Assembly (NCBI RefSeq): GCF_900096585.1
Contig: NZ_FMYH01000003.1
Coordinates: 248,001-312,000 of the forward strand
From: Sanguibacter gelidistatuariae
GTDB taxonomy: Bacteria > Actinomycetota > Actinomycetes > Actinomycetales > Cellulomonadaceae
Reading direction: 5' to 3'
DNA: 64,000 nucleotides
Shown here in pieces: positions 51,863 through 61,400 of this stretch. How positions within the stretch are numbered: the first letter of the stretch is position 1; every line of letters begins with the position of its first letter. The notes below the pieces were generated by a model. It saw only the letters and a program-made list of their open reading frames with translations, was not told the origin of the DNA and made no database searches. Position numbers and translations under genes: made by a program.

Positions 51863-52762
51863 ATGAGTGCGCTGATCCCGGCACCCCTCCCGTCGTGGAC
51901 CGGAGGAGCCGCCAAGCAGCGGATCCTGGCGGTCGTGGACGCGATGACGGACCCGACCTCGCCCTCCTTCGTCGAGGAGCGGAGACGGATCGCGACCTTC
52001 GACAACGACGGCACCCTGTGGTGCGAGAAGCCGGCCTACGTCCAGTTCATGCTGCTCCTGAACCGGTGGCAGCAGATGGCCGCCGAGGACCCGAGCCGGC
52101 GTGAGACGCAGCCCTACAAGGCTGCCGTCGAGGGGGACCGGGCCTGGTTCGCCGACGTCTACGCCCACGTCGCCGACCTGCTGCAGGGGGCCGGCGACGC
52201 CTATGCGGGGCTGACCCCCGACGAGTTCGACGCCGCCGTGGCGGACTTCTTCGACCGCGCCAACCACCCGCGCTTCGGCGTGCCGCTGCACCATCTGACC
52301 TACACCCCGATGGTCGAGCTGGTGCACCTGCTGCGCGGCCGGGGGTTCAAGGTGCTCATCACGACCGGCGGCGGCAGAGACTTCGTCCGGGTCGTCAGCG
52401 AGGAGATCTACGGCCTGCCCCGCGAGGCGATCATCGGGTCGTCGCCCACCCTCGAGTACCGGGACGGGACCCTCTACCGCACTGCTCAGCTCAGCGGCGG
52501 GATCGACGACGGCCCCGGCAAGCCGGTGCACATCTACGAGCGCACCGGCTATGTGCCCGCCTTCGCCGCCGGCAACGCCGACGGCGACATCCAGATGCTC
52601 GAGTCGGCGCGCTTCGGGCTCCTCGTCCACCACGACGACGACGTGCGCGAGTACGCCTATGACACCGGGAGCGAGAACGCGCTCTCCCAGGCGGGGCGAG
52701 ACGACTGGCTCGTCGTCAGCATGAAGGACGACTTCGCCCAGGTCTTCCCACCGGATACCTGA
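51863..52762 (+). CDS. HAD superfamily hydrolase
   Basis: Phosphatase-like protein of 299 residues. Motif I is ATFDNDGTLWCEKP near residue 47 (nucleophile Asp), motif II is VLITTGGGRDF near residue 167, the Lys of motif III lies around PGKPVHIYER, and motif IV is AAGNADGDIQMLE. A helical cap lies between motifs I and II. It resembles phosphoserine phosphatase-like HAD proteins; the substrate is unknown. It starts at ATG 51863 with GGGGAGGG upstream. It appears to be in one transcript with DUF6325 and the small ORFs. Confidence 0.88.
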   Translation: MSALIPAPLPSWTGGAAKQRILAVVDAMTDPTSPSFVEERRRIATFDNDGTLWCEKPAYVQFMLLLNRWQQMAAEDPSRRETQPYKAAVEGDRAWFADVYAHVADLLQGAGDAYAGLTPDEFDAAVADFFDRANHPRFGVPLHHLTYTPMVELVHLLRGRGFKVLITTGGGRDFVRVVSEEIYGLPREAIIGSSPTLEYRDGTLYRTAQLSGGIDDGPGKPVHIYERTGYVPAFAAGNADGDIQMLESARFGLLVHHDDDVREYAYDTGSENALSQAGRDDWLVVSMKDDFAQVFPPDT

Positions 52763-52780
52763 CGTTGCCCGGTGGGCGCG

Positions 52781-52810
52781 TGCCTGTGGTGGCCATGCCT
52801 GTGGTGGCCA
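52781..52810. repeat. Two-copy 15-bp tandem repeat
   Basis: Two perfect copies of TGCCTGTGGTGGCCA, with a diverged third (TGCCCATGGTGGGCG), just after the HAD stop in the gap between convergent genes. Confidence 0.8.
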
Positions 52811-52834
52811 TGCCCATGGTGGGCGTGCACGCAG

Positions 52835-53668
52835 CTACTCCCCGAAGATCAGGACCGGCCGCCCAGTCCGTGGATGCGTCAGCACGTCGCACCGCACCCC
52901 GTACACCGGCTCGAGGACCTCGGGAATCAGCACCCGCGCCGCGCTCCCGGCCGCGACGACCCGCCCCTGGAAGAGGAGCACCACGTGGTCGCAGGCCCCG
53001 GCTGCGAGGTTGAGGTCGTGCAGCGCGGTGAGCACGGTGACGCCGTCGGCGGCGAGCTTGCGCAGCACGGTCATCACGGCGAGCTGGGCGGCGATGTCGA
53101 GGTGGTTCGTGGGTTCGTCGAGCAGCAGCAGAGGTGTCTCCTGGGCGAGGGCCCGGGCGACGTGCACCCGCTGACGCTCCCCGCCGGAGAGCGTGCCCAG
53201 CGACCGGTCCGCCAGCTCGGCGACGCCGGCCCGGGCGAGCGCCTCGCGAGCCACCGCGACGTCGGCCGGGGAGTCCCCGGCCAGCAGCGACCGGTGCGGG
53301 ATGCGCCCGAGCAGCACGGCGTCGAGCACGCTGAGCGGCAGATCGGTCGCGGCATCTTGTTCGACGAAGGCCAGCCGCCGGGCTCGACGGCGGCGCCCCA
53401 GCGCGAGCAGGTCCTCGCCGTCGTGCAGCACGCGGCCCTCGTCGGGGGTCTGGACGGCGGCGAGCACGCGCAGCAGGGTGGACTTGCCGGAGCCGTTCGG
53501 GCCGATCAGGCCGGTCACCGCGCCCGCGGGAGCCGTGCAGTCGATGCCGTCGACGATGAGCTTGGCCCCGATCGACCAGGTCACGCGCGCCACCTCAAGC
53601 CCGTCGACGGAGAGCCCGCTCGCGTCCGAGGACCCGTCGGCGCGATCCGCAGGCCGCGTCCTGCTCAT
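52835..53668 (-). CDS. ABC ATPase of proposed F420-0 importer
   Basis: FecE/BtuD-like ATPase of 277 residues. Walker A is GLIGPNGSGKSTLLR, the Q-loop is FVEQDAATD, the signature is LSGGERQRVHVARAL, Walker B is LLLLDEPTNHLD, and the switch His is LHDLNLA. It overlaps the permease stop by four bases (ATGA). The cassette of binding protein, permease and ATPase matches what has been proposed, from genome context, as an importer for F420-0 (TIGR03868/03869/03873 type); a siderophore or cobalamin importer is the alternative. Confidence 0.8.
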   Translation of the reverse strand: MSRTRPADRADGSSDASGLSVDGLEVARVTWSIGAKLIVDGIDCTAPAGAVTGLIGPNGSGKSTLLRVLAAVQTPDEGRVLHDGEDLLALGRRRRARRLAFVEQDAATDLPLSVLDAVLLGRIPHRSLLAGDSPADVAVAREALARAGVAELADRSLGTLSGGERQRVHVARALAQETPLLLLDEPTNHLDIAAQLAVMTVLRKLAADGVTVLTALHDLNLAAGACDHVVLLFQGRVVAAGSAARVLIPEVLEPVYGVRCDVLTHPRTGRPVLIFGE

Positions 53669-54819
53669 GCCCGCTCCCTCCCGCGCCACAGGATCACCGC
53701 GAAGACCGGCGCCCCGAGCGCCGCGGTGATGATCCCCACCGGCACCTCGCGCGGGGCGAAGACCGTCCGGGCGAGCGTGTCCGCCCACACGAGGAACGTC
53801 GCCCCGCACAGGGCGGACAGCGGCAGCAGCAGCCGGTGCCGGGCACCGGTGACCAGCCGCACGGCGTGCGGCAGGATGAGCCCCACGAAGCCGATCGACC
53901 CGGACACCGACACGAGCGCCCCGGTCAGCAGGGCCACCGCGACCAGGAGGATCCATCTGGTCCCCTTGACCGGAATGCCCAGGGCTGACGCCGCGGTGTC
54001 GCCGAAGGTGAAGGCGTCCAGCACCGACCCGCTCAGCGCGAGCGGCACGCCGAGGACAAGGACCGCTCCGGCCGCGATCGCGACCGAGGACCAGGTCGCC
54101 CCGGCCACCGAGCCCATGAGCCAGGACAGGATCTCCCGGTAGGTGTCCCCGGTCGCCGACCAGAAGATGATGAACGACGTCGCGGCCGCGCACAGCTGGC
54201 TTATCGCGAGCCCGGCGAGGATCGTCCGGGTCGGCGTGATCGTCCCGAGCGCTCCGGCCAACCCGAGCGCCGCGGCGAGGGCGAGCACCGCTCCGGTGAA
54301 GGCTGCGACCGGGAGCAGCACGCTCAGGCCGAGCACGACCACGGCCACCGCGCCGAGGGATGCCCCCGAGGACAGGCCCAGGAGATACGGGTCGGCGAGC
54401 GGGTTGCGGGTCAGGGACTGCATGACCACCCCGCACAGCGCCAGCCCCGCACCGACGGCCGCGGCCGTGAGCACCCGGGGCAGGCGCAGCTCCCATACGA
54501 TGCCGTCCCGCAGCCGGCTGAGCGGGTCGACCGAGACCGCATCGCCCAGCCCGAGGCCGTGGGTCGCGTGCCAGGCGATCGACCGCCACACCTCGCCGAC
54601 GCTCAGGTCCGCGGTCCCGATGGTCACGGCCACCAGCACGGTCACCACGAGCGCCACGGCAGCGCCGCCCAGCCACACGCCGGGGCGCGGGGCGCGGCGT
54701 CGGGCCTCGGTGGGCAGGTTGCCCGACGCAGTGCCCGACGCCGTGCGCGCGACCGGCCGCTCGACGAGCGGCCCTGCGGCGGGGGCTCCGGTTGCGTCGG
54801 CGCGGTAGGCGTTGTCCAT
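53665..54819 (-). CDS. FecCD-family permease of proposed F420-0 importer
   Basis: Permease of 384 residues with about ten helices, the BtuC/FecD fold. It has the conserved LRLPRVLTAAAVGAGLALCGVVMQSLTRNPLADPYLLGLSSGASLGA block and the ATPase-contact region ALGIPVKGTRW. Near the end are SGSIGFVGLILPHAVRL and the C-terminal FAPREVPVGIITAALGAPVF. The N-terminal 45 residues are a polar Ala/Arg-rich tail. It is preceded 2 bases upstream by the binding-protein stop and overlaps the ATPase start, so the three genes form one translation unit. Confidence 0.82.
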   Translation of the reverse strand: MDNAYRADATGAPAAGPLVERPVARTASGTASGNLPTEARRRAPRPGVWLGGAAVALVVTVLVAVTIGTADLSVGEVWRSIAWHATHGLGLGDAVSVDPLSRLRDGIVWELRLPRVLTAAAVGAGLALCGVVMQSLTRNPLADPYLLGLSSGASLGAVAVVVLGLSVLLPVAAFTGAVLALAAALGLAGALGTITPTRTILAGLAISQLCAAATSFIIFWSATGDTYREILSWLMGSVAGATWSSVAIAAGAVLVLGVPLALSGSVLDAFTFGDTAASALGIPVKGTRWILLVAVALLTGALVSVSGSIGFVGLILPHAVRLVTGARHRLLLPLSALCGATFLVWADTLARTVFAPREVPVGIITAALGAPVFAVILWRGRERA

Positions 54820-54821
54820 CG

Positions 54822-55883
54822 TCAGCCTGCGGCGCCGGGAGCCAAGGGGAGCGCGTCGAGCTGAGCGACGACGTCACCCGCGGCCGAGACGTTGCGGATG
54901 CCGGCCTCGGTGGCCGGGAACGGCACCACGACGTAGGACTTGTTCAGCACGGCCGTGAGGTTCGCGGTCGCCGGGTTGGACTCGAGCTGGGCGATCTTCT
55001 TCTCGGTCGATCCCCACGCGGAGTCCACGAGCACGATGACGTCGGGGTCGGCGCTGATGACCTCTTCCCAGGAGAACGGTCCCCAGCTGTCCTGGACGCT
55101 CGCGGCGATGTTCGTGAGCCCGGCGGCGTCCATGATCATCTGCGGCGCTCCGATGCCCGCACCGACGTAGGGGATGTCCGAGCCGGAGGAGTACCACAGG
55201 GCGGTGAGGCCCCGGGCGTCGGGCGTGATGTCGGCGAGCTCGGCGCGCTGGTCGGCGACGAGCGCGGCGGCCGCGTCGGAGGCGTCGAAGATCGTCCCGA
55301 CCTCGGTGATCTCGGCGAAGACGTCGTCGAAGGTCAGCGGGTTCGGCTGGTAGGCGGCCTCCTTGCAGGCGGACGGCGACACGTACGTCGCCACGCCGAG
55401 CGTGGCCAGGGTCGCTCGGTCGCCCGCGCTCTCGGCCGTGAGGTTGGACTCCCAGCCGGCGTAGACGAGGTCGGGCTCGACCTCGGTCACAGCCTCGGGG
55501 CCGGGGGCCTTCTCGCTCAGCGGGGTCGCGATCGCCGGGTTGGTCGCGGCGGCGTCGGTGAGCCAGTCCGCGACGGGGCCGTCGGGGAAGGCCGTCGCGG
55601 CGATCGAGTCGGTCAGCCCGAGGGCGAGCAGCATCTCCGTCGTGGACGACTTGATCGTCAGGACCGCCTCGGGGGCGGCGTCGAAGGTCACCGAGAAGCC
55701 GCAGTTGTCGAGGGTGAGCGGGTAGGCGGTCGGTCCGGCGGCTGTGGCCTCGCCGGTCGCAGACGCCGTGGCCGACGGCGTCGGGCTGGCCGTGGTGGAA
55801 GAGGCGCACCCGGTGAGGGCGAGGGCGAGGCCCGCCGCGAGGGCGGGCAGAGTGCGGGTGTGCAGGGTGCGGGTATACAGCAC
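54822..55883 (-). CDS. Substrate-binding lipoprotein of proposed F420-0 importer
   Basis: Class III (FhuD/BtuF-like) binding protein of 353 residues. The signal peptide has lipobox ALTGC at about residue 26, then a Ser/Thr/Ala linker. Landmarks are LTLDNCGFSVTFDAAPEAVL, TIKSSTTEMLLALGLTDSIA, EPDLVYAGWESNLTAESAGD, LWYSSGSDIPYVGAGIGAPQ, PDVIVLVDSAWGSTEKKI and VVPFPATEAGIRN. These match my memory of the family named F420-0 ABC periplasmic protein. GTG 55883 is preceded by GGAG at 8 bases; a 17-codon extension is unlikely. With cofE and an FGD-like gene elsewhere in the window, import of F420-0 is a sensible hypothesis. Confidence 0.78.
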   Translation of the reverse strand: MLYTRTLHTRTLPALAAGLALALTGCASSTTASPTPSATASATGEATAAGPTAYPLTLDNCGFSVTFDAAPEAVLTIKSSTTEMLLALGLTDSIAATAFPDGPVADWLTDAAATNPAIATPLSEKAPGPEAVTEVEPDLVYAGWESNLTAESAGDRATLATLGVATYVSPSACKEAAYQPNPLTFDDVFAEITEVGTIFDASDAAAALVADQRAELADITPDARGLTALWYSSGSDIPYVGAGIGAPQMIMDAAGLTNIAASVQDSWGPFSWEEVISADPDVIVLVDSAWGSTEKKIAQLESNPATANLTAVLNKSYVVVPFPATEAGIRNVSAAGDVVAQLDALPLAPGAAG

Positions 55884-56014
55884 GAATGATCTCCGGATGA
55901 GTGAGGCGTCAGCGGGAGGCGCGGATATTCGCACCGAAGATCAGCGCCCCAAGTCCGGGCCGCTCCACCAGACCAAATCAGGTCCAGGATCAGTACGAAC
56001 ACTACCCGCCCCCG

Positions 56015-56842
56015 CTAGCTGCCGGCCGTCATCTCCTGGTCGCGGGCGATCGTCGCCGCGACGCCGTGGGCGACCGTGGACAGGAAGCCGCGGTCCTCCA
56101 GGGCGAGGAGGCCGGCGACGGTCGTGCCGCCGGGGGAGCAGACCATGTCGATGAGGTCCCACGGGGACTTCTCCGACTCGAGGACCATCTTGGCCGAGCC
56201 GAGCACCGTCTGAGCGGCGATCTGCGTGGCGAGGTCCTTGCCCATCCCGGCGGCCACGGCCGCCCGGGCGAGGGAGTCGATGAACAGGTACGCGAAGGCC
56301 GGGGAGCTGCCCGCGATCGCGGTGTACGTGGAGAACTGCGACTCGGGGAGCTCGATGGCCTGACCGACCGCGGTGAACATCGCGACGACGAAGGCCACGT
56401 CTTCGTTCGAGGCCGCGGCGTTGCCGCAGACCGCCGCCATCCCGGCGCCGATCATCGCGTTGACATTCGGCATGACCCGCACGACCGGAGCGGCGCCGCC
56501 GTCGGCGCCCTCGACCGCGAGCAGCGACTCGAGCTTGGCGAGCGTCGTCCCGGCCGCGATGGACACGACCACCCGGCGCCGGTCGGCGATCTGCGCGGCA
56601 AGTGGCGCGAGCACCAGCGGGAGGATCTGCGGCTTGACCGCGAGCACGACGACGTCGCTCTCCGCCACCAACGCCTCGTTGGACTCCGCAGCTCGGACCC
56701 CCAGCTCGTGGGCGAGCTCCTCGCGCTTGTCGGCGTTCGGGTCGAAGACGACGATCTCGTCAGGGGGCAGGAACGCGCCGGCGATCATTCCGCGCACGAT
56801 CGCGGTGGCCATGTTCCCGGTGCCGATGAATCCGACCGTCAT
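56015..56842 (-). CDS. proC: Pyrroline-5-carboxylate reductase
   Basis: Last step of proline synthesis, reducing pyrroline-5-carboxylate with NAD(P)H. The 275 residues include the N-terminal nucleotide motif VGFIGTGNMATAIVRGM, VVVLAVKPQILPLVL, VVSIAAGTTLAKLE, RVMPNVNAMIGAGMAA and the signature near the end, DMVCSPGGTTVAGLLALED. It lies upstream of the ABC cassette on the same strand with 130 bases between, and may have its own transcript. Confidence 0.96.
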   Translation of the reverse strand: MTVGFIGTGNMATAIVRGMIAGAFLPPDEIVVFDPNADKREELAHELGVRAAESNEALVAESDVVVLAVKPQILPLVLAPLAAQIADRRRVVVSIAAGTTLAKLESLLAVEGADGGAAPVVRVMPNVNAMIGAGMAAVCGNAAASNEDVAFVVAMFTAVGQAIELPESQFSTYTAIAGSSPAFAYLFIDSLARAAVAAGMGKDLATQIAAQTVLGSAKMVLESEKSPWDLIDMVCSPGGTTVAGLLALEDRGFLSTVAHGVAATIARDQEMTAGS

Positions 56843-56981
56843 GTCGTCGTACCTTCCAGAGCGTGTGTCGAGGGTGCGCCCGGCCAGTCGTTCTTGGTGA
56901 GACGGACCCTGGCTCGTACAGGGAGAGTCTGCCCGGCGTGCTAGAACAAGTACGGTACCCGCTCACCCCCTTGGAGAAGCC

Positions 56982-57776
56982 ATGACATCCGCCACCGACG
57001 CCTCCGTCACCCCCGCACCTTCCACCGGCGCCCTGCGCGCGGTCGTGACCGGCGCGTCGTCGGGCATCGGGGCCGCGACCGTGCGCCGGCTGCGTGCGCT
57101 GGGGTGGGACACGGTCGCCGTGGCTCGCCGCGAGGACCGCCTCGCGGCGCTCGCAGCCGAGACCGGCACGAGCTACGTCGTTGCCGACATCACGGTGGCC
57201 GACGACGTGGCCCGCCTGGTCGCGCAGGTCACCGCGGGCGGGCCGGTGCACGCGCTCGTCAACAACGCCGGCGGCGCGCTCGGGACGGATACCGTGGCTG
57301 GCGCCGACCTTGAGAAGTGGCGGCGGATGTACGAGACGAACGTGCTCGGCACGCTGGCCGTGACCCAGGCGCTGCTGCCCGCGCTGCGCGACTCCGGTCG
57401 CGGGGACGTCGTCGTGCTCACGTCGACCGCGGCGCACGGGACCTACCCTGGCGGGGCCGGGTACGTGGCGGCCAAGCACGCCGAGCGGATCATTGCCGAC
57501 ACCCTGCGCCTCGAGCTCGTGGGGGAGCCCGTCCGGGTGATCGAGATCGCCCCGGGCATGGTCCACACCGAGGAGTTCTCCCTGACCAGGTTCGACGGCG
57601 ACCAGGCCAAGGCCGACGCCGTCTACGCGGGCGTCGACGAGCCGCTCACTGCTGGCGACGTCGCCGACGCGATCACGTGGACGCTGACCCGTCCGCATCA
57701 CGTGAACATCGACCACCTGACGATCCGCCCGCGCGCGCAGGTCTCGAACACGCAGGTGGCGCGCCGCACGACGTGA
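56982..57776 (+). CDS. Short-chain dehydrogenase/reductase (SDR)
   Basis: Classical NADP-preferring SDR of 264 residues. The cofactor motif is TGASSGIGAATVRRL, with VARREDRL following (Arg pair favouring NADP). NNAGG, then the catalytic Ser in VVLTSTAAHGTYPGG and the YVAAKH motif (Tyr-x-x-x-Lys) are present. It resembles YdfG-like 3-hydroxy acid dehydrogenases (serine/malonic semialdehyde type). GGAG lies before the ATG. It is divergent from proC. Confidence 0.9.
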   Translation: MTSATDASVTPAPSTGALRAVVTGASSGIGAATVRRLRALGWDTVAVARREDRLAALAAETGTSYVVADITVADDVARLVAQVTAGGPVHALVNNAGGALGTDTVAGADLEKWRRMYETNVLGTLAVTQALLPALRDSGRGDVVVLTSTAAHGTYPGGAGYVAAKHAERIIADTLRLELVGEPVRVIEIAPGMVHTEEFSLTRFDGDQAKADAVYAGVDEPLTAGDVADAITWTLTRPHHVNIDHLTIRPRAQVSNTQVARRTT

Positions 57777-57849
57777 TTTTCGCGGGGGTGGGGGTGGGAA
57801 ACTCGTCCAGGGGTTGTGCGTGCGCGCGCCGGGCTGGCATGATCGGCGA

Positions 57850-57936
57850 GTGACCTTCTCCGAGCAGACCTTCGCCACGCGCCCCGTGCGCGAGCAGGTT
57901 CGTGCGTCGGCGTCGTGCATGGCTGCGTGTTGTTGA
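57850..57936 (+). CDS. Candidate Cys-rich leader peptide
   Basis: 28-residue ORF starting at GTG: MTFSEQTFATRPVREQVRAS then ASCMAACC. Three of the last six residues are Cys, ending in Cys-Cys before the stop, as expected of a ribosome-stalling cysteine leader. The Shine-Dalgarno is weak. It lies 104 bases upstream of a 57-residue gene. The expected downstream sulfur gene is missing, so the regulated gene is uncertain. Confidence 0.4.
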   Translation: MTFSEQTFATRPVREQVRASASCMAACC

Positions 57937-58039
57937 GGCCCAACGCCTCCGACCGCCCGGCCTGACCACCCCGATCTTGCGCGATCCAGTGCGATCGATG
58001 GTGTGTCCAGGCGCCAGCCAGGATCCCCAAGGACTCGCC

Positions 58040-58213
58040 ATGACTACCCTCGCCCTCTCCCTCGACCGCCCCCGTGAGCTCTCGGCCCTCTCCAACCTCT
58101 CGCTGGACCTGTCCGTCGTGACCATCGAGTCGATGGTGGCCCGTGACATCTCGGCGTTCACCGAACGCAACCGCCACAGCACCGACGGGACCCCCGAGCG
58201 CGCCGCGTCGTAG
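58040..58213 (+). CDS. Hypothetical 57-residue protein
   Basis: Begins MTTLALSLDRPRELSALSNL and continues SLDLSVVTIESMVARDISAF then TERNRHSTDGTPERAAS. AAGGA lies 6-7 bases before the ATG, which is better than any upstream start in this frame. It has two amphipathic Leu-rich helices and a polar tail; there is no signal or membrane segment. I do not recognise it. It is placed between a Cys-rich leader ORF and the ileS T-box. Confidence 0.55.
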   Translation: MTTLALSLDRPRELSALSNLSLDLSVVTIESMVARDISAFTERNRHSTDGTPERAAS

Positions 58214-58264
58214 TCGGGGAGTCCAATCGCTGGCAGCGACGGGGGATTGCCGGGTAGCATGGCC

Positions 58265-58498
58265 ACACAGGCGTCGACCCGGCCATCACCGGTGAGCCTC
58301 CGGAAGAACAGGCGCGCCGCTCCTAGCGGGCCCCAGTAGAACCGGACGGATATGGCCCGTCACAGCCGGCATGAGTGGTTGCCCAGCAGGACCGGGCGGC
58401 AAGCGGGGTGGTACCGCGGCACGGCGCGCGAGCGTCCGGAGTCGTCCTCGCACGGCACGCGCACCACTCGGACCACCCGCAACAGGAGCCGCATCCTC
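58265..58498 (+). promoter_or_regulatory. ileS T-box riboswitch (translational type)
   Basis: Reads the charging state of tRNA-Ile. The specifier region is GACCCGGCCATCACCGGTGA with Ile codon ATC at 58285-58287. The conserved GAGCCTCCGGAAGAAC segment and CCCCAGTAGAACCGGACGG follow. The T-box itself is GCGGGGTGGTACCGCGG at 58403-58419, with TGGT at 58409-58412 to pair with the tRNA NCCA end. No terminator separates it from the AGGAG at 58484-58488, so it should control ribosome access, as in actinobacterial ileS leaders. It matches the mycobacterial ileS T-box closely. Confidence 0.93.
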
Positions 58499-61400
58499 AT
58501 GTCCAGCTCAGCCCAGAACTCCCAGGCGCCCCAGAACCCTCAAGCCGCGCAGAGCGCCGGCTCCACGTACCCCAAGCACCGCCCCGAGCAGTCGGGTGTG
58601 GTCGCCTCGCCCAACCTGCCCGCCCTCGAGGAGCAGGTGCTCGCGTACTGGAAGGAAGACGGCACCTTCCAGGCGTCCATCGACGCACGCCCCGCAGGCC
58701 AGGACGGGACGAACGAGTTCGTCTTCTACGACGGCCCGCCCTTCGCCAACGGCCTGCCCCACTACGGGCACCTGCTGACCGGCTACGCCAAGGACGTCGT
58801 CCCGCGCTACCGCACCATGCGCGGTGAGAAGGTCGAACGCCGCTTCGGCTGGGACACGCACGGGCTGCCCGCCGAGCTCGAGGCCGAGCGGATCCTGGGC
58901 ATCACGGACAAGTCCCAGATCGAGGCCATGGGCATCGACGTCTTCAACGAGGCGTGCCGCACGTCGGTCATGAAGTACTCCGAGGAGTGGAAGCAGTACG
59001 TCACCCGCCAGGCGCGCTGGGTGGACTTTGACAACGACTACAAGACCCTCGACGTCACCTTCATGGAGTCCGTCATCTGGGCCTTCAAGCAGCTCTACGA
59101 CAAGGGCCTGGCCTACGAGGGCTACCGAGTGCTGCCCTACTGCTGGCGCGACGAGACCCCCCTGTCCAACCACGAGCTGCGGATGGACGACGACGTCTAC
59201 CAGTCTCGCCAGGACCCCGCCCTCACCGTGGCGCTGCGCCTGCTCGACGCCGATGCCGCGCCCACGAGCGAGGTCGTCCTCATCTGGACCACCACGCCGT
59301 GGACGCTGCCGTCCAACCTCGCCGTGGCCGTCGGCCCGGACGTCGACTACGTCGTCGTGACGCCCGGGGACGACTCGGTCCTCGCAGGCAACGAGGTCGT
59401 CCTGGGCGCCGCGCGCCTGGGTGCTTATGCCAAAGAGCTCGACCTGGGCGAGGACCCCTCGGCCCGCGTGCTGCACACCGTCAAGGGCTCCGATCTGGCC
59501 GGGCGGCGCTACGCCCCCATCTTCGACTACTTTGCGAACGACCCCGAGAATCCCGAGGCCCACCAGGTCCTCGCGGCCGACTTCGTCACGACCGAGGACG
59601 GCACCGGCCTCGTCCACCTGGCCCCCGCCTTCGGCGAGGACGACATGGCCGTGTGCCTCGCGGCCGGCATCCAGACGGTCGTCCCCGTCGACGCCCGCGG
59701 CCGTTTCACCACCCAGGTTCCCGAGTACGCGGGGGAGCAGGTCTTCGACGCCAACCCGGTCATCATCAAGGACCTCAAGGACGGCACGGGTCCATTGGCC
59801 CGCATCGATGCGGCCCGACGCGCGCTCGTGCTGCGCCACGAGACGTACCAGCACTCCTACCCGCACTGCTGGCGCTGCCGGAACCCGCTCATCTACAAGG
59901 CCGTCTCCAGCTGGTTCGTGTCGGTGACGACGATCCGCGACCGCATGGTCGAGCTCAACCAGGACATCACCTGGACGCCCGAGCACATCAAGGACGGCCA
60001 GTTCGGCAAGTGGCTGGCCGGCGCCCGCGACTGGTCGATCTCCCGCAACCGCTACTGGGGCACTCCCATCCCCGTGTGGTTGTCCGACGACGAGAACTAC
60101 CCGCGCATCGACGTCTATGGATCCCTTGCCGAGCTCGAGGCGGACTTCGGCGTGCCGGTCACGGACCTGCACCGCCCGTTCATCGACGAGCTGACCCGCC
60201 CCAACCCCGACGACCCCACCGGCAAGTCCACGATGCGCCGCATCACGGACGTGCTCGACGTGTGGTTCGACTCCGGCTCGATGCCCTTCGCCCAGGTGCA
60301 CTACCCCTTCGAGAACACCGAGTGGTTCGAGAACCACTATCCGAGCGACTTCATCGTGGAGTACATCGGGCAGACTCGCGGCTGGTTCTACATGCTGCAC
60401 GTCCTCGCGACCGCGCTCTTCGACCGCCCCGCCTTCCGCAACGCCGTCTCGCACGGGATCGTGCTCGGCTCCGACGGGCGCAAGATGAGCAAGTCGCTGC
60501 GCAACTACCCCGACGTCTCAGAGGTCCTGGACCGCGACGGCTCCGACGCGATGCGCTGGTTCCTCATGAGCTCGCCCATCCTGCGCGGGGGCAACCTCGT
60601 GGTCACCGAGGAGGGCATCCGCGACTCGGTGCGTCAGGTGCTGCTGCCGGTGTGGAGCACGTACTACTTCTTCACGCTCTACGCCGGGGCCGCGCGTTCC
60701 GGGGCGGGCTACACCGCCCGCCGGGTCACTCCCGACGAGGTCGCCGACCTGCCCGACATGGACCGCTACCTGCTCGCGAGCACCCACAACCTCGTCACCG
60801 ACGTCCAGGCGCAGCTCGACGTCTTCGACGTCGCCGGGGCCTGCGAGACCGTGCGCCAGTACCTCGACGCGCTGACCAACTGGTACGTGCGCACCCAGCG
60901 GGACCGTTTCTGGGCCGAGGACGACGACGCCTTCAACACGTTGTTCACGGCGCTGGAGACGCTCACCCAGGTCATGGCGCCGCTCGCTCCGCTGCTGTCG
61001 GAGGAGATCTGGCGCGGCCTGACCGGTGGGCGCAGCGTGCACCTGACCGACTGGCCCGTGCTCACCGCCGACGGCGCACCGACCGAGGCTGGCCTCGTGC
61101 TCGCCGCGGACCCGGCCCTGGTGGCCAGCATGGACCGCACCCGGTCGGTCGTCTCGCTCAGCCTCGGCCTGCGCAAGGCGCACCAGCTGCGTGTGCGCCA
61201 GCCGCTGGCCACGCTCACGGTCGTGGTCGAGGACACCGCTGCGCTCGAGCCGTATACCGCGCTGCTGCAGAGCGAGCTCAACGTCAAGTCTGTCGCGCTC
61301 GTCCCGCTGGCCGAGGGCGCGGCCGAGAAGTTCGGCATCTCGCGCCGGCTCAACGTCAACGCCCGCGCGGCCGGCCCGCGCCTGGGCCGCGGCGTCCAGG

